Assembly (NCBI GenBank): GCA_029204225.1
Contig: CM055103.1
Location: forward strand, 46,566,297-46,630,296
DNA: 64,000 bases
Source of the DNA: Diphasiastrum complanatum
Lineage: Eukaryota > Streptophyta > Lycopodiopsida > Lycopodiales > Lycopodiaceae
Reading direction: 5' to 3'
The notes beneath the pieces were generated by a model that did not search any database, was not told the DNA's origin, and saw nothing but the letters and a program-made list of their open reading frames with translations. The stretch's first letter is position 1, and every line of letters begins with the position of its first letter. The translations under genes and the position numbers were made by a program. Positions 46,930 to 60,096 of the stretch are shown here, piece by piece.

Positions 46930-48240
46930 CTATGAATCTGATGAATATAGGTGTTGCTAAGGGGACTATCATCACCTTGCCTCTGTCAAAGATTATCCCG
47001 CAGTATCCGCTATCCTTGATAGCGGATCAGGCGTAAACATCATGGCTTTGTCATTGGCAAAGTCATGGGGATTCCACACCCTCGATCAGTGTCCCGATCC
47101 AACCAAAAGGCCACTATACGAGATCCACGGACATAATAAATTGGATTGTGCTGATTCCAACTGCTGTCATATCGAAACCGCTGCAGAGGATGTGTATATT
47201 CTACCATCTTCTACAAACATTGATACACCCATCATTCCACTTATGATGATTTACCCTATTCCTATAGCTTGGTGCCCAGGAGAACCTAGTATCGCCCATG
47301 TTTCGGAAGAAGATATTATTTCCATGGATGATGTTGAAATGACGGATGTACATGTAATCCTTTATCCAGATGCCTAACGTTATCCGCCAAAATCAATTCC
47401 ACAGGAGATCAAGTCACCAGGGCCATTGGCTCACGTCTAACTGACATCCAAAGTACCCAACACACAAACATATAGGCCCAAGCCCAAAGTATACACATGG
47501 GATGTGTATCCAAATGAAGTCTGGGATACAATAGATGCCAACATGATAAACGAGGCAACAACACCACCCAATCAAAAACCTCCAAAACCTTGGTTACAAA
47601 AAACTAAAATTATTGATACAAAATTAACCGAACATCAAAAATAGATGCATGAGAAGCTTAAGCAACCGATTAAGCCCTTGTCTAAAGAGAGAAACCAAAC
47701 CATAAGACCAAGCTTCCATGTCTGGGTGCCTCCACTCAATTGATTCCCAAAGTTTTTGAAAACTTTGTCGAACCACCCTTGATCTACCACAAAAGTTTAA
47801 AGACTTCACCTTGGATGACGTTGTTCTCCAGTTACCACAGCCACATCGGGAACCTACACCAACTTCTCACTCCTTTGAAGGACCCGCTAAAATAATCCCG
47901 TTAAACCTTAAAGATCCTGACGAGGAGATGGATCGAATAGTTCATGTTGGTGCACACCTTTCATCAGAACAACTTTCTGATCTAGAAACTTTACTTCGCA
48001 AATACAGGGATGTATTTTCATGGAACTATACAAAAATGAAAGGGATTCCACCCGAAGTAGCGGTCCATATGATTCCTTAAGAAGACAACGCTAAGCCTGT
48101 TAGGGCTAAACCAACAGATGTAACTCTGTCTATCGCGAGAGAATCGATGAAGATATTAAGAAATTGCTGGATGCTGGCTTCATCTATGGAGTCCAATATA
48201 CTGATTGGGTATCACCCATTCTCCACTGCATGCCCAAAAT
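46930..48240 (+). pseudogene. Ty3/gypsy protease and N-terminal RT, truncated
   Basis: The protease active site reads AILDSGSGVNIM near 47005-47040, a normal retropepsin D-S/T-G motif, and its frame stays open to 47377. After a linker in other frames, 47811-48080 gives the pre-RT segment LSSEQLSDLETLLRKYRDVF and MKGIPPEVAVHMIP. Then comes the first RT block (RIDEDIKKLLDAGFIYGVQY, DWVSPIL) at about 48135-48230. Immediately after DWVSPILHCMPK the similarity to RT ends, so the catalytic RT palm (YxDD), RNase H and integrase are absent. Stops and frameshifts are frequent. Confidence 0.8.
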
Positions 48241-50131
48241 CTTTATGATTGGGCACAATTTGCTTCGAACTGCCTTCATGACTATGTAAAAAACAAGCAG
48301 CCGACAACAGTCTTGGGGTACCTCATGACAAATATCACACTACATTAGGTGCACAATGGGCCCAATGACACCTACAAGTTGTTGAACAAGCTTGGGACAT
48401 TCCTATTGAGTCCAAGAGATCCAAGCGTTCCTGCTCACGGACTACATCACCAACATGACAACCACCCAAACGACCAAACACCAGAATCATCACACTGGTA
48501 CAGAAGCAACCTAGCCCTCAACCAGCTCCAACAGTAGAGGAATCCTCATCAGCAGCTCAGTAGGCTGACACATCTAAGGCCCAGTTGCTTGACACATAGC
48601 AACAAAGAATAAGAAGGAAGCTCCAAACACAGAAGAAATCACCCGATGGCACAGAATCCGAGGACTCCAATTTTGATGATGGGAGCTCCACCTCACACGC
48701 AGCCTCTTTGCAATACTCATCACCCTCACACATCATCAACGGGGGTGATGGAGCAGCTACATCTTCTGCAGCAGCTGACACGGGCACAACAACCCAAGTA
48801 GTGCCACCAGACCAAGCAACAACTCCACCACTATTGATTACGATGCCACTGCTGCCACACTCACTGACGGCACATTCTTTAGGGGGGAGAGGAATAGGGA
48901 GTCCCATTCCCCAAGACACGGGAGCGGCTTAGCAATTACAGGCCCAGCAACCACAGGCCCATTAAGTCCATACTTTGGACACATCACAATATTTTGATGT
49001 TGCAGACCTGATGGAGATCAACGATGATGAACCTAAGAAAGCGGATCAGTTCTTACCCCTCCACTAACCACCACCATTGTTTCTACTAACATTGTTTCTC
49101 CACTCCCTCCACTTCCACCTTCATTTCCTCCACAATGTTTATTCTTTAGATTAACTTCGCCATCCCACACCCTTGATCAGTACCCAACTGTCACTAACCC
49201 TGAGAAGCTCTCTGAAGCAGTTAAGCGTTCAATGATCGGCCTATCCAAAGCGAGCTACCATATGCATTGGTTAGTAAGCCAACACCAGGTGCTCAAGAAT
49301 AAGGTCTAGTACCAGAGCCAAGAGATCGCACAATAGTAGAAGCTGACCCAAGAAAAAAAAAAAGGAGACAACCGAAATAAGATCCGTGATGGTTAGGCAG
49401 AAGATCACATTGGAAGAGGTCCAGCAACAATTGAAGCACCAGATGGCCCAGATCGACCGAGCATGAAACAGATCTTCAAGTGCAATGACAGTTGATGCCC
49501 TACTGGTTAAGCACGAGGACATACAGTTCTAGGTCCCACAGGCCATAGCCATCCAAATGGAGAAATACGTGCTGCTAATCCAAACAAAAAGTCGAGAAAA
49601 AAAACTTTGAAAATATCGTGGGCAAGCAGGAAAAGATCATTCTTGAGTAAAAGAAGCAGCTAGAAGATTCAACAAAGGCCTGCAGCAAGTCTTGCTTGAC
49701 TGAGTGTTTTCAGTCTGATCTCGCCCGAGTGTTTTTTGTCTGATCTCGACTGAAGGTTTTCAGTTTCATCTCGATCGAAAGATATCAGTCCCATCTTGAC
49801 CGAAGGATCTCAGTCCCATTTTGACCGAAGACTTTTTTCAAGATCTTGATCGAAGACTTTCCTCAAGATCTTGACTGACGACCTTCATCAAGATCTCAAC
49901 CGAAGACCTTCATCAAGATCTTGACCGAAGATTTGAGAAAGTCTGACACCTCCACTAACCACCACCACCACTGTTTCTACTAAAGTTATCTTTCCACTCC
50001 CTCCACTGCCAACCTCATTCCCTCGACAACGTTTATTCTTTGGACTAACATTACCAATCATACCCTTGATCAGTACCCAACCATCACCAGTCCTGAAAAG
50101 CTCTCTGAAGGAGCTAAACGCTCAATGATCA
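48240..50131 (+). pseudogene. Proline-rich and coiled-coil sequence replacing gypsy pol
   Basis: Where RT, RNase H and integrase should follow, frames instead give NLYDWAQFASNCLHDYVKNK, then Ser/Thr/Pro/Gln-rich sequence (about 48430-48930, including an acidic Ser patch KSPDGTESEDSNFDDG). Next come a Pro-rich block (about 49060-49130), NPEKLSEAVKRSMIGLSKAS and a short coiled coil (VRQKITLEEVQQQLKHQMAQ, about 49395-49455). A TCTCGACCGA-type array (49735-49940) follows. The composition resembles interiors of non-autonomous LTR elements such as NA1 and NA2, but the conserved C-terminal domain of those is not evident. The right end is cut by a copia LTR at 50132. I do not recognise the protein. 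Confidence 0.45.
49062..50131. repeat. Direct repeat of about 170-180 bases flanking a spacer of about 700 bases
   Basis: 49062-49233 and 49948-50128 share CCTCCACTAACCACCACC, GTTTCTACTAA, CCACTCCCTCCACT, TTTATTCTTTGGACTAAC-type and AAGCTCTCTGAAG words in the same order. The second copy is broken by the copia insertion right after CTCAATGATC. Confidence 0.8.
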
Positions 50132-51475
50132 TGTAGAAATTACAACAAATAAGGATTCTAAAACACTTGAAATGATGAGAGAAACAATAGATTATGATCT
50201 CATAAGGTTAGCACAAGTTGAACCATCATACAGGCCTCCCACAGTATGAGAACTGTACACCAGACCCACATTCAATCCTATAATGATTAGGAATCACAAA
50301 AACTCAAACAATTATGAACATAGAGAGCAATTGCACCAATATGAGAGAAAAATCATGAAATTGCTTGATTGATTTTGGTGAGAAATCATCACCTATATAT
50401 ACATGATACATCATGGTTTTGGGTAGGTATGAGTAGCCCTAAACCTATCCCTAATGCTAATTTTGGTGGATCTTTCATCCCTACCAAGTTAGGGTTGGAA
50501 TCTTGGAGATCCCTCAACAATGTAAAAACTACCAAAAATAGCTCCTACTTTTTCTCTCTTGTATCTAAGCATGATTTGGACTCATTCCAAAGGTTCTATC
50601 ACTTAGGTCAACTTGAGAACATCCTTATGAATGAAATTCTATGCTATTTGGCATGTGTGACAAGCCACATCATGACCATCTAACTATTTACAAGTCATAT
50701 GACCAAAACTAGTCAAGCTAGAATTGTGAATTTTTAACACTCCTCCTCACTATCTAGCTTGGTTCAATCATTGCTTTACTAATCACTCCAAATGATGATC
50801 TGAACTTCATAAAAGGTGTCTTTTGAAGTGGTTTAGTAAGTAGATCAGCTAAACATTCATTGCTTGGAACATGCTCCAAAGCAATCTCCTTGGCTTGCAC
50901 CATTTCTCTCACAAAGTGATGGCATATCTCAATGTGCTTAGACCTTGCATGGAAGATTGGGTAAGATGCAAGGTGTTGGGCTGATATATTGTCATTGTAG
51001 ATGATTGGTGCCTCCTTTGAATCCATGATCTTCAGCTACACCCATAATCTCTTGATCCAAAGTACCTCCTTTGTAGTGGTTGTCAAAGCTTTGTACTCGA
51101 CCTCGGTTGAAGATAGAGATATAGTTTCTTGCATTTTGGAAAGCCATGAAACCACACCTTCTCCTATGAAAGTTAAATAGGCACTTGTTGATTTCCTATC
51201 CCTCTTGTCCCCTGCAAAATCTGAATCACTAAATGCATGAAGGTTAATCACATCTCCTCTATATAGAATCCCAAAATCCAATGTACCCGAGATGTATCTT
51301 AGAATCCTCTTAGCCTTTTTCCAATGGATATTCAATGGTTTTTGCATGGATTGGCTCAACCGACATACATGAACCCTTGTGGCTGCTCCATATAGATATC
51401 CTCTTCCAAAAAACCATTTAAGAAATCATTAGAGACATCCATTTGACATAGGATCCATCCAAATTGTGTTGCAAG
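50132..51475 (-). mobile_element. Copia 3' end with deleted RT
   Basis: 3' LTR 50132-50739 (plus view TGTAGAAATTACAAC...TTTTTAACA, 608 bp), then the polypurine tract complement. RNase H follows in two frames (50754-51026 and 51036-51359), with SMQKPLNIHWKKAKRILRYI, SDSDFAGDKRDRKSTSAYLT, SSTEVEYKAL, YNDNISAQHLASYPIFHARS and ADLLTKPL. Directly upstream (51360-51475) it jumps to the early RT segment (QMDVSNDFLNGFLEEDIYME), so the middle of RT with YVDD has been deleted. The LTR truncates the gypsy element to its left. Confidence 0.82.
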
Positions 51476-51854
51476 TGCAATGATTAGCCTTATTGTGACC
51501 ATCTTGGCCACGGGTGCAAATCTTGATCTATATGATCTTTGTGATCATGATGAGGCATGGAGGCCTCGTATTTTTTAGATTCTTATGCAGCCCTCTTCAT
51601 GCAAAAGAACTTTGCAAACCCAGGATCTACATAAGGCATGGAGGAGGCATGTCAACATAGTGGCAAATTGGTGGAAAATTTTTCATAGGCATTGGGAAAA
51701 GATTTCTATCAAAGAGATCTTATCGTGGATTTGGTAAGCGTGCTGCTATGATGGATTCTTTGTTCATCTTCACTACAAATGCAAAGCAAAGAATCCACAC
51801 ACAAAGGATCTTCATCAACATCAGATAGATATATTTTAAGGAGGAGTATTTAAA
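51476..51854. other. No recognisable gene between copia fragments
   Basis: Contains GAGGCATGGAGG twice (about 51550 and 51631) and no clear protein similarity. It may belong to one of the flanking copia remnants. Confidence 0.4.
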
Positions 51855-52275
51855 ACTATCGACACGATGGAGCTTGAGACTCGAATTTTGCGTCAGTGGT
51901 AGGTGTCAAATGTTCGCATGGAACTTTACCTTTGTCTTTGAAGTCGATGAACTAATTCTCGATAAAGACTATATCCCTATTGAATAAAGTCTGCTGGTAT
52001 TGGGGTCGTACATTGGGCCACAAATATCTATATGTACAATATCTAAAAATCCTCTAATGTTGATGGTTGACTATAAAGTATTGACAAATAGGTAATTCGA
52101 CTTTCCTATCTGGATAGTCGAGATCAAGTAAATAGACTGCTTAGACATGTGTTGTATAGAAGAGTAATTTAAGTGACCAAGGCTATAATGCCAAAGTAAA
52201 CTTTTATTGATTTGTACATAAGTATTAAGAGCTTGATTAGAGACAAAAAAGTAATCACTTAATTTGTATAGTTAT
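51855..52275 (-). pseudogene. Older copia: pre-integrase and start of integrase
   Basis: The minus strand reads LYKLSDYFFVSNQALN, then LLWHYSLGHLNYSSIQHM (the GAG-pre-integrase H-GHLN pattern), and after breaks VHIDICGPMYDPN, the start of the integrase core. The upstream part of the same element continues at 58105 beyond the inserted copia, so this is the 3' side of a split host element. Highly degraded. Confidence 0.7.
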
Positions 52276-52925
52276 TGTGAAAGATTTCAGATCATTATGA
52301 TCCAATCTACTTGAACGATCTTTGGTTAAAAAGAGAAATAAACTACCAATCTCACCAATGTAGAAAAATCAGCATCTATACACAAAATGAGATGCAAACA
52401 CCAATAGAACTTGATCAAACTTGAATGACATGATAAAGTACTGTTGCTGTCCATACAAAACTAACAAGCTAATGTATTTCACACATGTCGATCCAAAAAT
52501 AACAAATATAGATTATTCTACACATAGAATTGCAAGCAATCACCAAGATAGTGCACCAATGGATAGTAGAACCCAAGAGAACCATGTATAAGCATGAAAT
52601 GAGATAGAGAAGAGAGAAGATCACTCTCTCCATGAGTTACATCCTTTTATAGCAGGTCCAAACCCTATTTGGCCACTTGGCTTTCTCACCAAAATGCTAA
52701 CCCTACTAATTTTGGGTCTAGATTCAATGTACCCAACTATTCAAATTTAAATGTACTCAAAATCGCATTCTAACTTTCCCACACTTTCAAAAAGTGTCTA
52801 TTCAAATGAAATTTAGAGTTATGAACTTTGAAAAGTCCACCTCTAAGTCTAGAACAAGTTTTGGCCTCAATATGCCAAATATGGAAATATAACAAAATGT
52901 GATGAAACTAGTTGAATCTTTCACA
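52276..52925 (-). repeat. Copia 3' LTR, 650 bp
   Basis: Plus view begins TGTGAAAGAT and ends ATCTTTCACA, a perfect 10-base terminal inverted repeat. Confidence 0.93.
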
Positions 52926-55900
52926 CTCCCTCTTCAACTAGTTTTAGCATAGACTTTGATAACACTCCAAGTGAAGTCCTATGCTTCATGAACAAGTCTT
53001 TTCCCAATGCTTTGGTGAAGATATCAGCTACACATTCCCTTGAAGACACATGTTGAAGCTCCACCTCTTTTGCAATGACTTGCTCCCTATCAAAGTGATA
53101 TTGTATCTCAATCTGCTTGCTCTTAGCATGAAAGATAGGATTGGATGCCATTTTTTGGGCTGATTGATTGTCACAAAAGAAGATTGGGCTCTCTGAAAAA
53201 TCCAGCAAGTGAAAATCCTTGATCATCCTCTTGATCCATACCATCTCCTTTGTGCAATGTGTAAGAGCTTTGTACTCGGCCTCACTAGATGGCAATGAGA
53301 TAGTGGCTTGTTTCTTTGACATCTATGATATAGCTCCATCACCTATGAAAATACAATAAGCACTAATGGATTTCCTATCCATTACATCTCCAGCATAACC
53401 CAAATCTGAAAATCCAAAAAGATTAGATGATGATCCCTCATACAATATGCCAAAATCTCGAGTTCCAATGATGTACCTCAAAACTCGCTTTCCTAGTTTT
53501 CAATGCTCCTCACTAGGATCTTGCATGAATTGACTCAATCTTCCAACACAATAGCTTAGATCTAGTCTAGTAGTGGTAAGATAGATGAGTAAACCAACTA
53601 GCTTCCTATAGAGAGTAATGTCCTCGAATGATCTTTCATTACCTCTTATAGTTAGCTTTACATGAGACTCCATAGGTGTATCAATAGCTTTTGCATCTAC
53701 CATATGAAATCTTTCTAGAATAGAATCAGCATACTTCTCTTGACAAATGAAAGTAGATTGAGAAGATCTAATGATTCTATTCCCAAAATATAATGCAAAT
53801 TACCAAGATCATGCACCTCAAACTCCTTCTTAAGAGTATTCTTGATATCCTCCACGTCTTGATTTTCTCCACCACTCAAGATGATATCATCCACATAGAT
53901 TAGCAAGATGGTAACATCATTTCCAGCAAACCTATAATAAAGTGAATGATCATACTCACTCATAACAAAGCCTTGAGAGAGTAAAAAAGTGTTAAATAAG
54001 CTTAGCATACCAACTCCTTGGTGCTTGCTTAAGGCCATACAAACTCTTTTGTAGAAGACACACATAATTTGGCTTTGTTGATGAAATGTTACTCTCAGGT
54101 TGCTCCATGTACACTTCCTCCTCAAAATTATCATTCAAGAATGCATTTGAAATGTCCATTTGCCATAAATCTCATCCATAAAGTGTAGCAAGTGAAATGA
54201 TGACTCGAATGCTTACCATCTTTGCCACAGGTGCAAAGGTCTCATCATAGTCAATCCCTTGTTGTTGAGCGTATCCTATTGCCACTAACCTTGCCTTGTA
54301 CTTGTTGATAGATCCATATTGGTTTGTCTTCACCTTGAAGATCCATTTGCATCCAATAGCTTTCTTGTCCTTAGGCAACTCCACCAATCTCCATGTCCCA
54401 TTCTTCATAAGAGCTTGATACTCAAGATCCATTGCCTGGATCTACTCCTCTTCTTTCCTTGCTTGATCTACACTTGTAGGCTCATCCAAAGAGGTTAGCA
54501 AAACAACATAATTTTCAGAAACTACTTGCTTACCCTTTTGACCATATGTGAGCCTTGAAGGTACTTGTCTTTCTCTTGATGTTCTCCTTGGCTTTTGACT
54601 TGATGAAGGTCCATCATCACCACCATCCAAAGTAGGATCCTTCTCATCAACATCAAGAATGTGAGATCCATCCACTCTACCATCAATCATGCTTGAAGAC
54701 ACCTTTGGAATGTTCCCCTCATAAAAAATGATATCTCTACCAACAATCACTTTGTTAGTAGAAGGAATGTAAACCTTGTAGGCTTTACTCACCTCAGTAT
54801 ATCCAACAAAAATACCTCTTCTTGAAGATGGATCCTCCTTGGTCCTATCATCAAGAATAATGTTGACATAGCATGTGCATCCAAAGGTTCTTAGAAAGTT
54901 GAGACTCGGCCTCCTCTTGAATAGCATCTCAAAAGGTGTCCTTCCATCCAAAATAGCACTCGGCCACCTATTGCACAAGAAATTGGCACACAAAAAAGCT
55001 TGATCCCAAAATGGTTTGTCAAAATTAGCACTTAACCTCATAGCTTTAGCACTTTCACATAAAGTCCTATTCTTCCTTTCAGCCACTCCATTTTGTTGTG
55101 GGGTCCTTGATGTTGTATACTTCCTCTTGATCCCATGCTCATCACAAAAGGCCTTGAACTCGTTAGATATGTACTCACCACCATTGTCACCTCTCAAGCA
55201 CTTGATCTTTGTGAAAAATTGGTTCTCCCTTGCATTATTGAATTGACAAAGACATCATACACTTCATCCTTGATCTTTAGTAGATAAATCCAACAAAATC
55301 TACTAAAATCATCAATGAATGTTACATACATCTTAGCTCCACTATTGCTAATTGTAGTAAATCCATGAATATCCAAATGTACAAGTTGAAAAGGCTTTGT
55401 AGATCTAGAAATAGATCTAGTATAAGGTAGTCTATGTGACTTAAAAAAATCACAGGACTCACAAACATGCTTGACATCACTTAAGAAACTTGGAAGACCA
55501 ATCACAACCTTCTTCCTTGCCATTACCTCCAATGACTTGAAGCTGAGGTGTCCCATCCTTTTGTGCCAAACCTCTTGAATAGAAATTTGCTCCCTTGCAA
55601 CACTTCCAACTTGGTTAGCAATAACACAAACATCTAGTTTGAACAACTTCCCTTGCCTTTTATCTTTTCCAATCAAGACATCCTTCCTTTTGATCAAACA
55701 AGAATCTCCATCAAACTCCACCTTGAGGCCTTTACATAGCATTTGGCTCACACTAAGTAAATTCTTGGTAATAGATGGAATAAACAAGACATCCTCCAAA
55801 TGAACATTCCTATTTGTAGAGAGAGAAATAGGAATTGTGCCAATCCCTTTGATTGCACACTCACCATCATTGGCCGTGTAGATCACCCTCTTGTCATCTC

Positions 55901-56876
55901 CATATGCCAACAAAGAAGTGAAGTACTCTTTGTGAAAGGTCATGTGTGAACTTGCTCCACTATCAATCCACCAACGATCTAGATCTCCATCATTAGAAAG
56001 CATATATAAAGACATCACAAAAGCATCATCATTTGCATCTTGAACATCCAAACCATCCTCATCAACAGTAAGATTACCTTGCTTGTCTCCTTGATCTCTC
56101 TTCTTCTTGTAGCACTCACTTGCAAAGTGTCATTTGATGCCACAATAGAAGCACTTGAGCTTTGATCTATTCTTCTTTTTGCCACTTGAAGAAGCATCCA
56201 CTTGATCTTGCTCTTTAGACCACTTACTTTTGGCTTTTCCCTTGAATTTGCCCTTTGTGAACATAGCATCCTCTTGAAGTGTCGATGTAGATCCACCTCT
56301 TGCTTGAAGCCTATATTCCTCATTGATCAAGATCTCTTGAAGATCCATCAAACTTGGCAAAGTCTTTTAAATAGAAATACTTTGAACAATGTTAGCATGA
56401 GCATTGAACAAGCCATTAAGAATCACTTGAATAAGCTCTCCTTCCTTAATGCTTTCATCTATGCAAGCTAACTCATCATTCAATGCTTTCATTCTAAAAA
56501 AAAAAGTACTTGGACTATCTTCATTCTTTTGCAAACAAGAAAAGACTTGCCTTATTAGAGTCAACACTTTAGAAGTAGACTTGGATTCATAAAGCTTCTT
56601 CAATGAATTCCAAGCTTCCAAAGATGATGTACACTTACCAGCTTCCTTGAGAAGTTCATTGGTAACATTCATCTTTATCATGTGTAGAGTCTTCTTGGCC
56701 CTCTTGTCATACCTCAATTGATCTTGTTGTGTTGCTGGTCTCTCCTCCAGACCTACAACAATATCCAAAACATCATTCATCTCAAGAAGTGACTCCATCC
56801 TCACTTTCCACAATGAGTAGTTACTTGAGGTAAGCCTATCATTGGCTTCCAACATAACTCCAATCGAGGTTGCCAT
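52926..56876 (-). pseudogene. Copia Gag-Pol polyprotein with stops and frameshifts
   Basis: From an ATG at 56876 one frame covers gag, protease and part of integrase down to about 55194, broken only by in-frame stops at 56367 and 56130. Gag starts MATSIGVMLEANDRLTSSNY and has a CX2CX4HX4C knuckle (CFYCGIK.HFASEC) in which one Gly codon is now TGA. Protease: WWIDSGASSHM. Pre-integrase: WHKRMGHLS...CESC. Integrase core: HLDIHG, FIDDFSRF and, after a frameshift near 55220, DNGGEYIS, then TPQQNGVAERKNRTLCES. RT: an in-frame TAG at 54442 precedes MDLEYQALMKNGTWRLVELP; GCKWIFKVK, DETFAPVAKM and, in another frame, LLIYVDDIILSGG follow. RNase H (52921-53322): SSEAEYKALTHCTKEM, FCDNQSAQKMASNP, ADIFTKALGKDL. 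All catalytic motifs survive, but at least three stops and about three frameshifts preclude a functional product. Confidence 0.92.
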
Positions 56877-57442
56877 GTAGCAGTGACTTGATCTTCTCTT
56901 TAAACCTGTTTCAATGCACAAAGTACTCCTTTGAACAACAACAAATGCTTGAAACTATCTCACAAATTCTTTTCTAGCACTTATCCAAGCAAATCAACAC
57001 ATAGAATCATGAAATCTTGATCAACCTATGATCTATCTTCAATCTAATGACTTTTGCCACTTCCTAAGATTTAAACACACTCAAATTAATTCTAGCAACC
57101 TCATGATCTAGACATCCAATCAAAATTATGGTTTTGACAAAATCACAAAAAATTGACTATTCCAAATCTACATGCAAATGCTAAAAATTTGATATGCAAT
57201 CTATAAGCCACCACTTAGGCTGATCCAATGATCCAAAAATCGGCCAAATCCAGTATGTGAATTCAAAAATTAAAATTGATCAAGTATATTGAACTATATA
57301 GTGTTTTGATCTACAAAAGATCCAATCTACAAAAGCAAAAAACTCGATTTTGGTGTAGAATCCTCTTTAGCATACTCTAGACTTGATATCTTCACCAAAC
57401 CATTGATAGATCTGATTTCCTCCTTCATAACCTGAAACACAA

Positions 57443-57454
57443 GCTCTGATACCA
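57443..57454 (-). other. Copia primer-binding site, initiator tRNA-Met
   Basis: Minus strand TGGTATCAGAGC, perfect, immediately inside the 5' LTR. Confidence 0.95.
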
Positions 57455-58104
57455 TGTGAAAGATTTTAGATTATTATGATCCAATCTACTTGAATGATCT
57501 TTGGTCAGAAAGAGAAAAACACTACCAATCTCAGCAATGTAGAAAAATCAGCATCTACACACAAAATGAGATGCAAACACCAATAGAACTTGATCAAACT
57601 TGAATGACATGATAAAGTACTATTGTTGTCCGTACAAAACCATCATGCTACTATATTTCACATGTGTGGATCCTAAAATAACAAATATAAATCATTCTAC
57701 ACATAGAATTGCAAGCAAACACCAAGATAGTGCTCCAATGGATAGTAGAACCCAAGAGAACCATGTATAAGAATGAAATGAGATAGAGAAGAGAGAAGAT
57801 TACTCTCTCCACAAGTTACATTCTTTTATAGTAGGTGCAAACCCTATTTGGCCACTTGGCTTTCTCACCAAAATGCTAACCCTACTGATTTTGGGTCTAG
57901 ATTCAATGTACCCAACTATTCAAATTTGAATCTACTCAAACTCACATCCTAACTTTCTCACACTTTCAAAAAGTTTTTATTCAAATGAAATTTAGACTAA
58001 TGAACTTTGAAAAGTCAACCTCTAAGTCTAAAACAAGTTTTGGCCTCAATATGCCAACTATGGAAATATAGCAAAATGTGATGAAACTAGTTGAATCTTT
58101 CACA
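57455..58104 (-). repeat. Copia 5' LTR, 650 bp
   Basis: Same ends and length as the 3' copy. On the minus strand CTATAAAAGAATG (TATA, about 57822-57834) is followed within about 20 bases by a CT-rich stretch, the site that has expanded into a microsatellite in related LTRs. Confidence 0.93.
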
Positions 58105-58756
58105 TGTATCCATGTCTCTTTTCGAGTGATAGGATCTTGCTTGTCATGTTGACTTCTTTACATTTATCTGATTATAATTCTACTTTGTATCCTAAATCTA
58201 TAATTCTGCTAATAGAGAGCAGATTTGTAGAAAGATTTGGTACATGAAGGACACTTGAGAGTAGTTTGGATTGATAATTTGCAAAGCTTAATCTTACTAT
58301 ACCTTAACCTCTGATAGCTTGTGTGCTATTGTCGCCCAGGTGAACAAACTTTTTGGTACTGTAAGACGTATAGGATTCGAAACAACCGATATGACTAGTC
58401 ATATGTTGAGTGGCTTCAGAATCAAAAAACTAGGAGCTATCATCTGATGCATCTTGATGGCTTGTCATCAATGCATCGTAATATGCTTCTTGATTCGACT
58501 AAGATACTTCTACAACTACATTTGTCATCTGATTTGATTGTACTTTGTTTTTCTTCTTGGCTTGTAGGATGCGACAATAATGAATCTCGTGCTTGGTTCG
58601 TTTGCAGTATTTGTAGAACAACTTTTTCTTTGTCGACAACTTCGACTGATTTTGACGATTCTGTGTCGGCTTCTAATTCAGCTTATCTTATCTCTTCCAG
58701 CAACAACGTCTTAATGACTCATGATAGAGTCAACACTAGCTTTGTGGCTTTGAAAT
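58105..58756 (-). pseudogene. Older copia: end of Gag and protease
   Basis: In shifting minus-strand frames, a degraded knuckle (YCKRTKHEIHYC, about 58570-58610) is followed towards lower coordinates by a protease-like stretch (HMTSHIGCFESYTSY, HLGDNS). The first part of a knuckle and the DSG motif are damaged. It joins logically to the pre-integrase part at 51855-52275, across the inserted 5.8 kb copia. Confidence 0.6.
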
Positions 58757-59614
<858 letters not shown>

Positions 59615-60000
59615 GAGAAGAATTTTTTCCTGAGATGTAGCTTGAAAGCTACATCGTGCACTTCATATAGGGCGCTCAAGATGTCCCAAACTTTCTTGGA
59701 GATCTGAGTTTCAGACACATAACCAATTTGTGTGTCTAAGATGTTGAGGATGATCAGCGTGAAAGTTTTTCCATCCTTCAGCTTCCATCTAAATAGTACA
59801 ACGTCATCTACTTCCGATTTTGTCTCTACACTTGGGACAACATCATACAACTCCTTAGCCATTAGCATAGTTTTCATCTTAAATTTCCACAGATGATAGT
59901 TGGATACATTAAGCTTGTCCATAATGGGACTGGCTTCCCCATGGGTACCAATGTGGATGTTAGTTTAGGTGATGGTGATAACTATCAGTGACTTAAGAAT
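59615..60000 (-). pseudogene. Copia Gag N-terminal fragment
   Basis: The minus strand reads MDKLNVSNYHLWKFKMKTML (start at about 59922), then VWDILSALYEVHDVAFKLHL, the usual N-terminal part of copia Gag. It ends at KKFFS where the solo LTR begins. Upstream lies its leader and primer-binding site. It may be the 5' end of the same old copia whose Gag end and protease lie at 58105-58756, with part of gag lost at the solo-LTR site. Confidence 0.75.
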
Positions 60001-60084
60001 GAAAACCTAATGCAATTTGAAGACAATTATTCTATCAGAAGATAGAACCAAGTTCTGTGAGAAGTGTATCAAGCTATATCGATA

Positions 60085-60096
60085 GCTCTGATACCA
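60085..60096 (-). other. Copia primer-binding site, initiator tRNA-Met
   Basis: Minus strand TGGTATCAGAGC, perfect, next to an LTR whose plus view begins TGTTGGAAAAATG at 60097. Confidence 0.92.

Larger units (their letters stand above)
52276..58104 (-). mobile_element. Structurally complete Ty1/copia element, 5.8 kb
   Basis: Two LTRs of identical length (650 bp), a perfect primer-binding site (TGGTATCAGAGC, 57443-57454, minus) and a polypurine tract (complement at 52926-52938) frame gag, protease, integrase, RT and RNase H in the copia order. Flanking bases GTTAT (left) and TGTAT (right) match only partly as a target duplication. It lies inside an older copia, parts of which resume on both sides. 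LTR copies differ at several percent of positions by eye, indicating an old insertion. Confidence 0.93.

Noticed and set aside
48557-48919. 120-codon minus-strand ORF opposite the Pro-rich gypsy region
   Set aside because: Antisense shadow of the Ser/Thr/Pro-rich plus-strand sequence, with no motif of its own.
52271-58109. Perfect target-site duplication of the 5.8 kb copia
   Set aside because: Flanks read GTTAT and TGTAT, matching at only three of five positions, so it is reported as imperfect.
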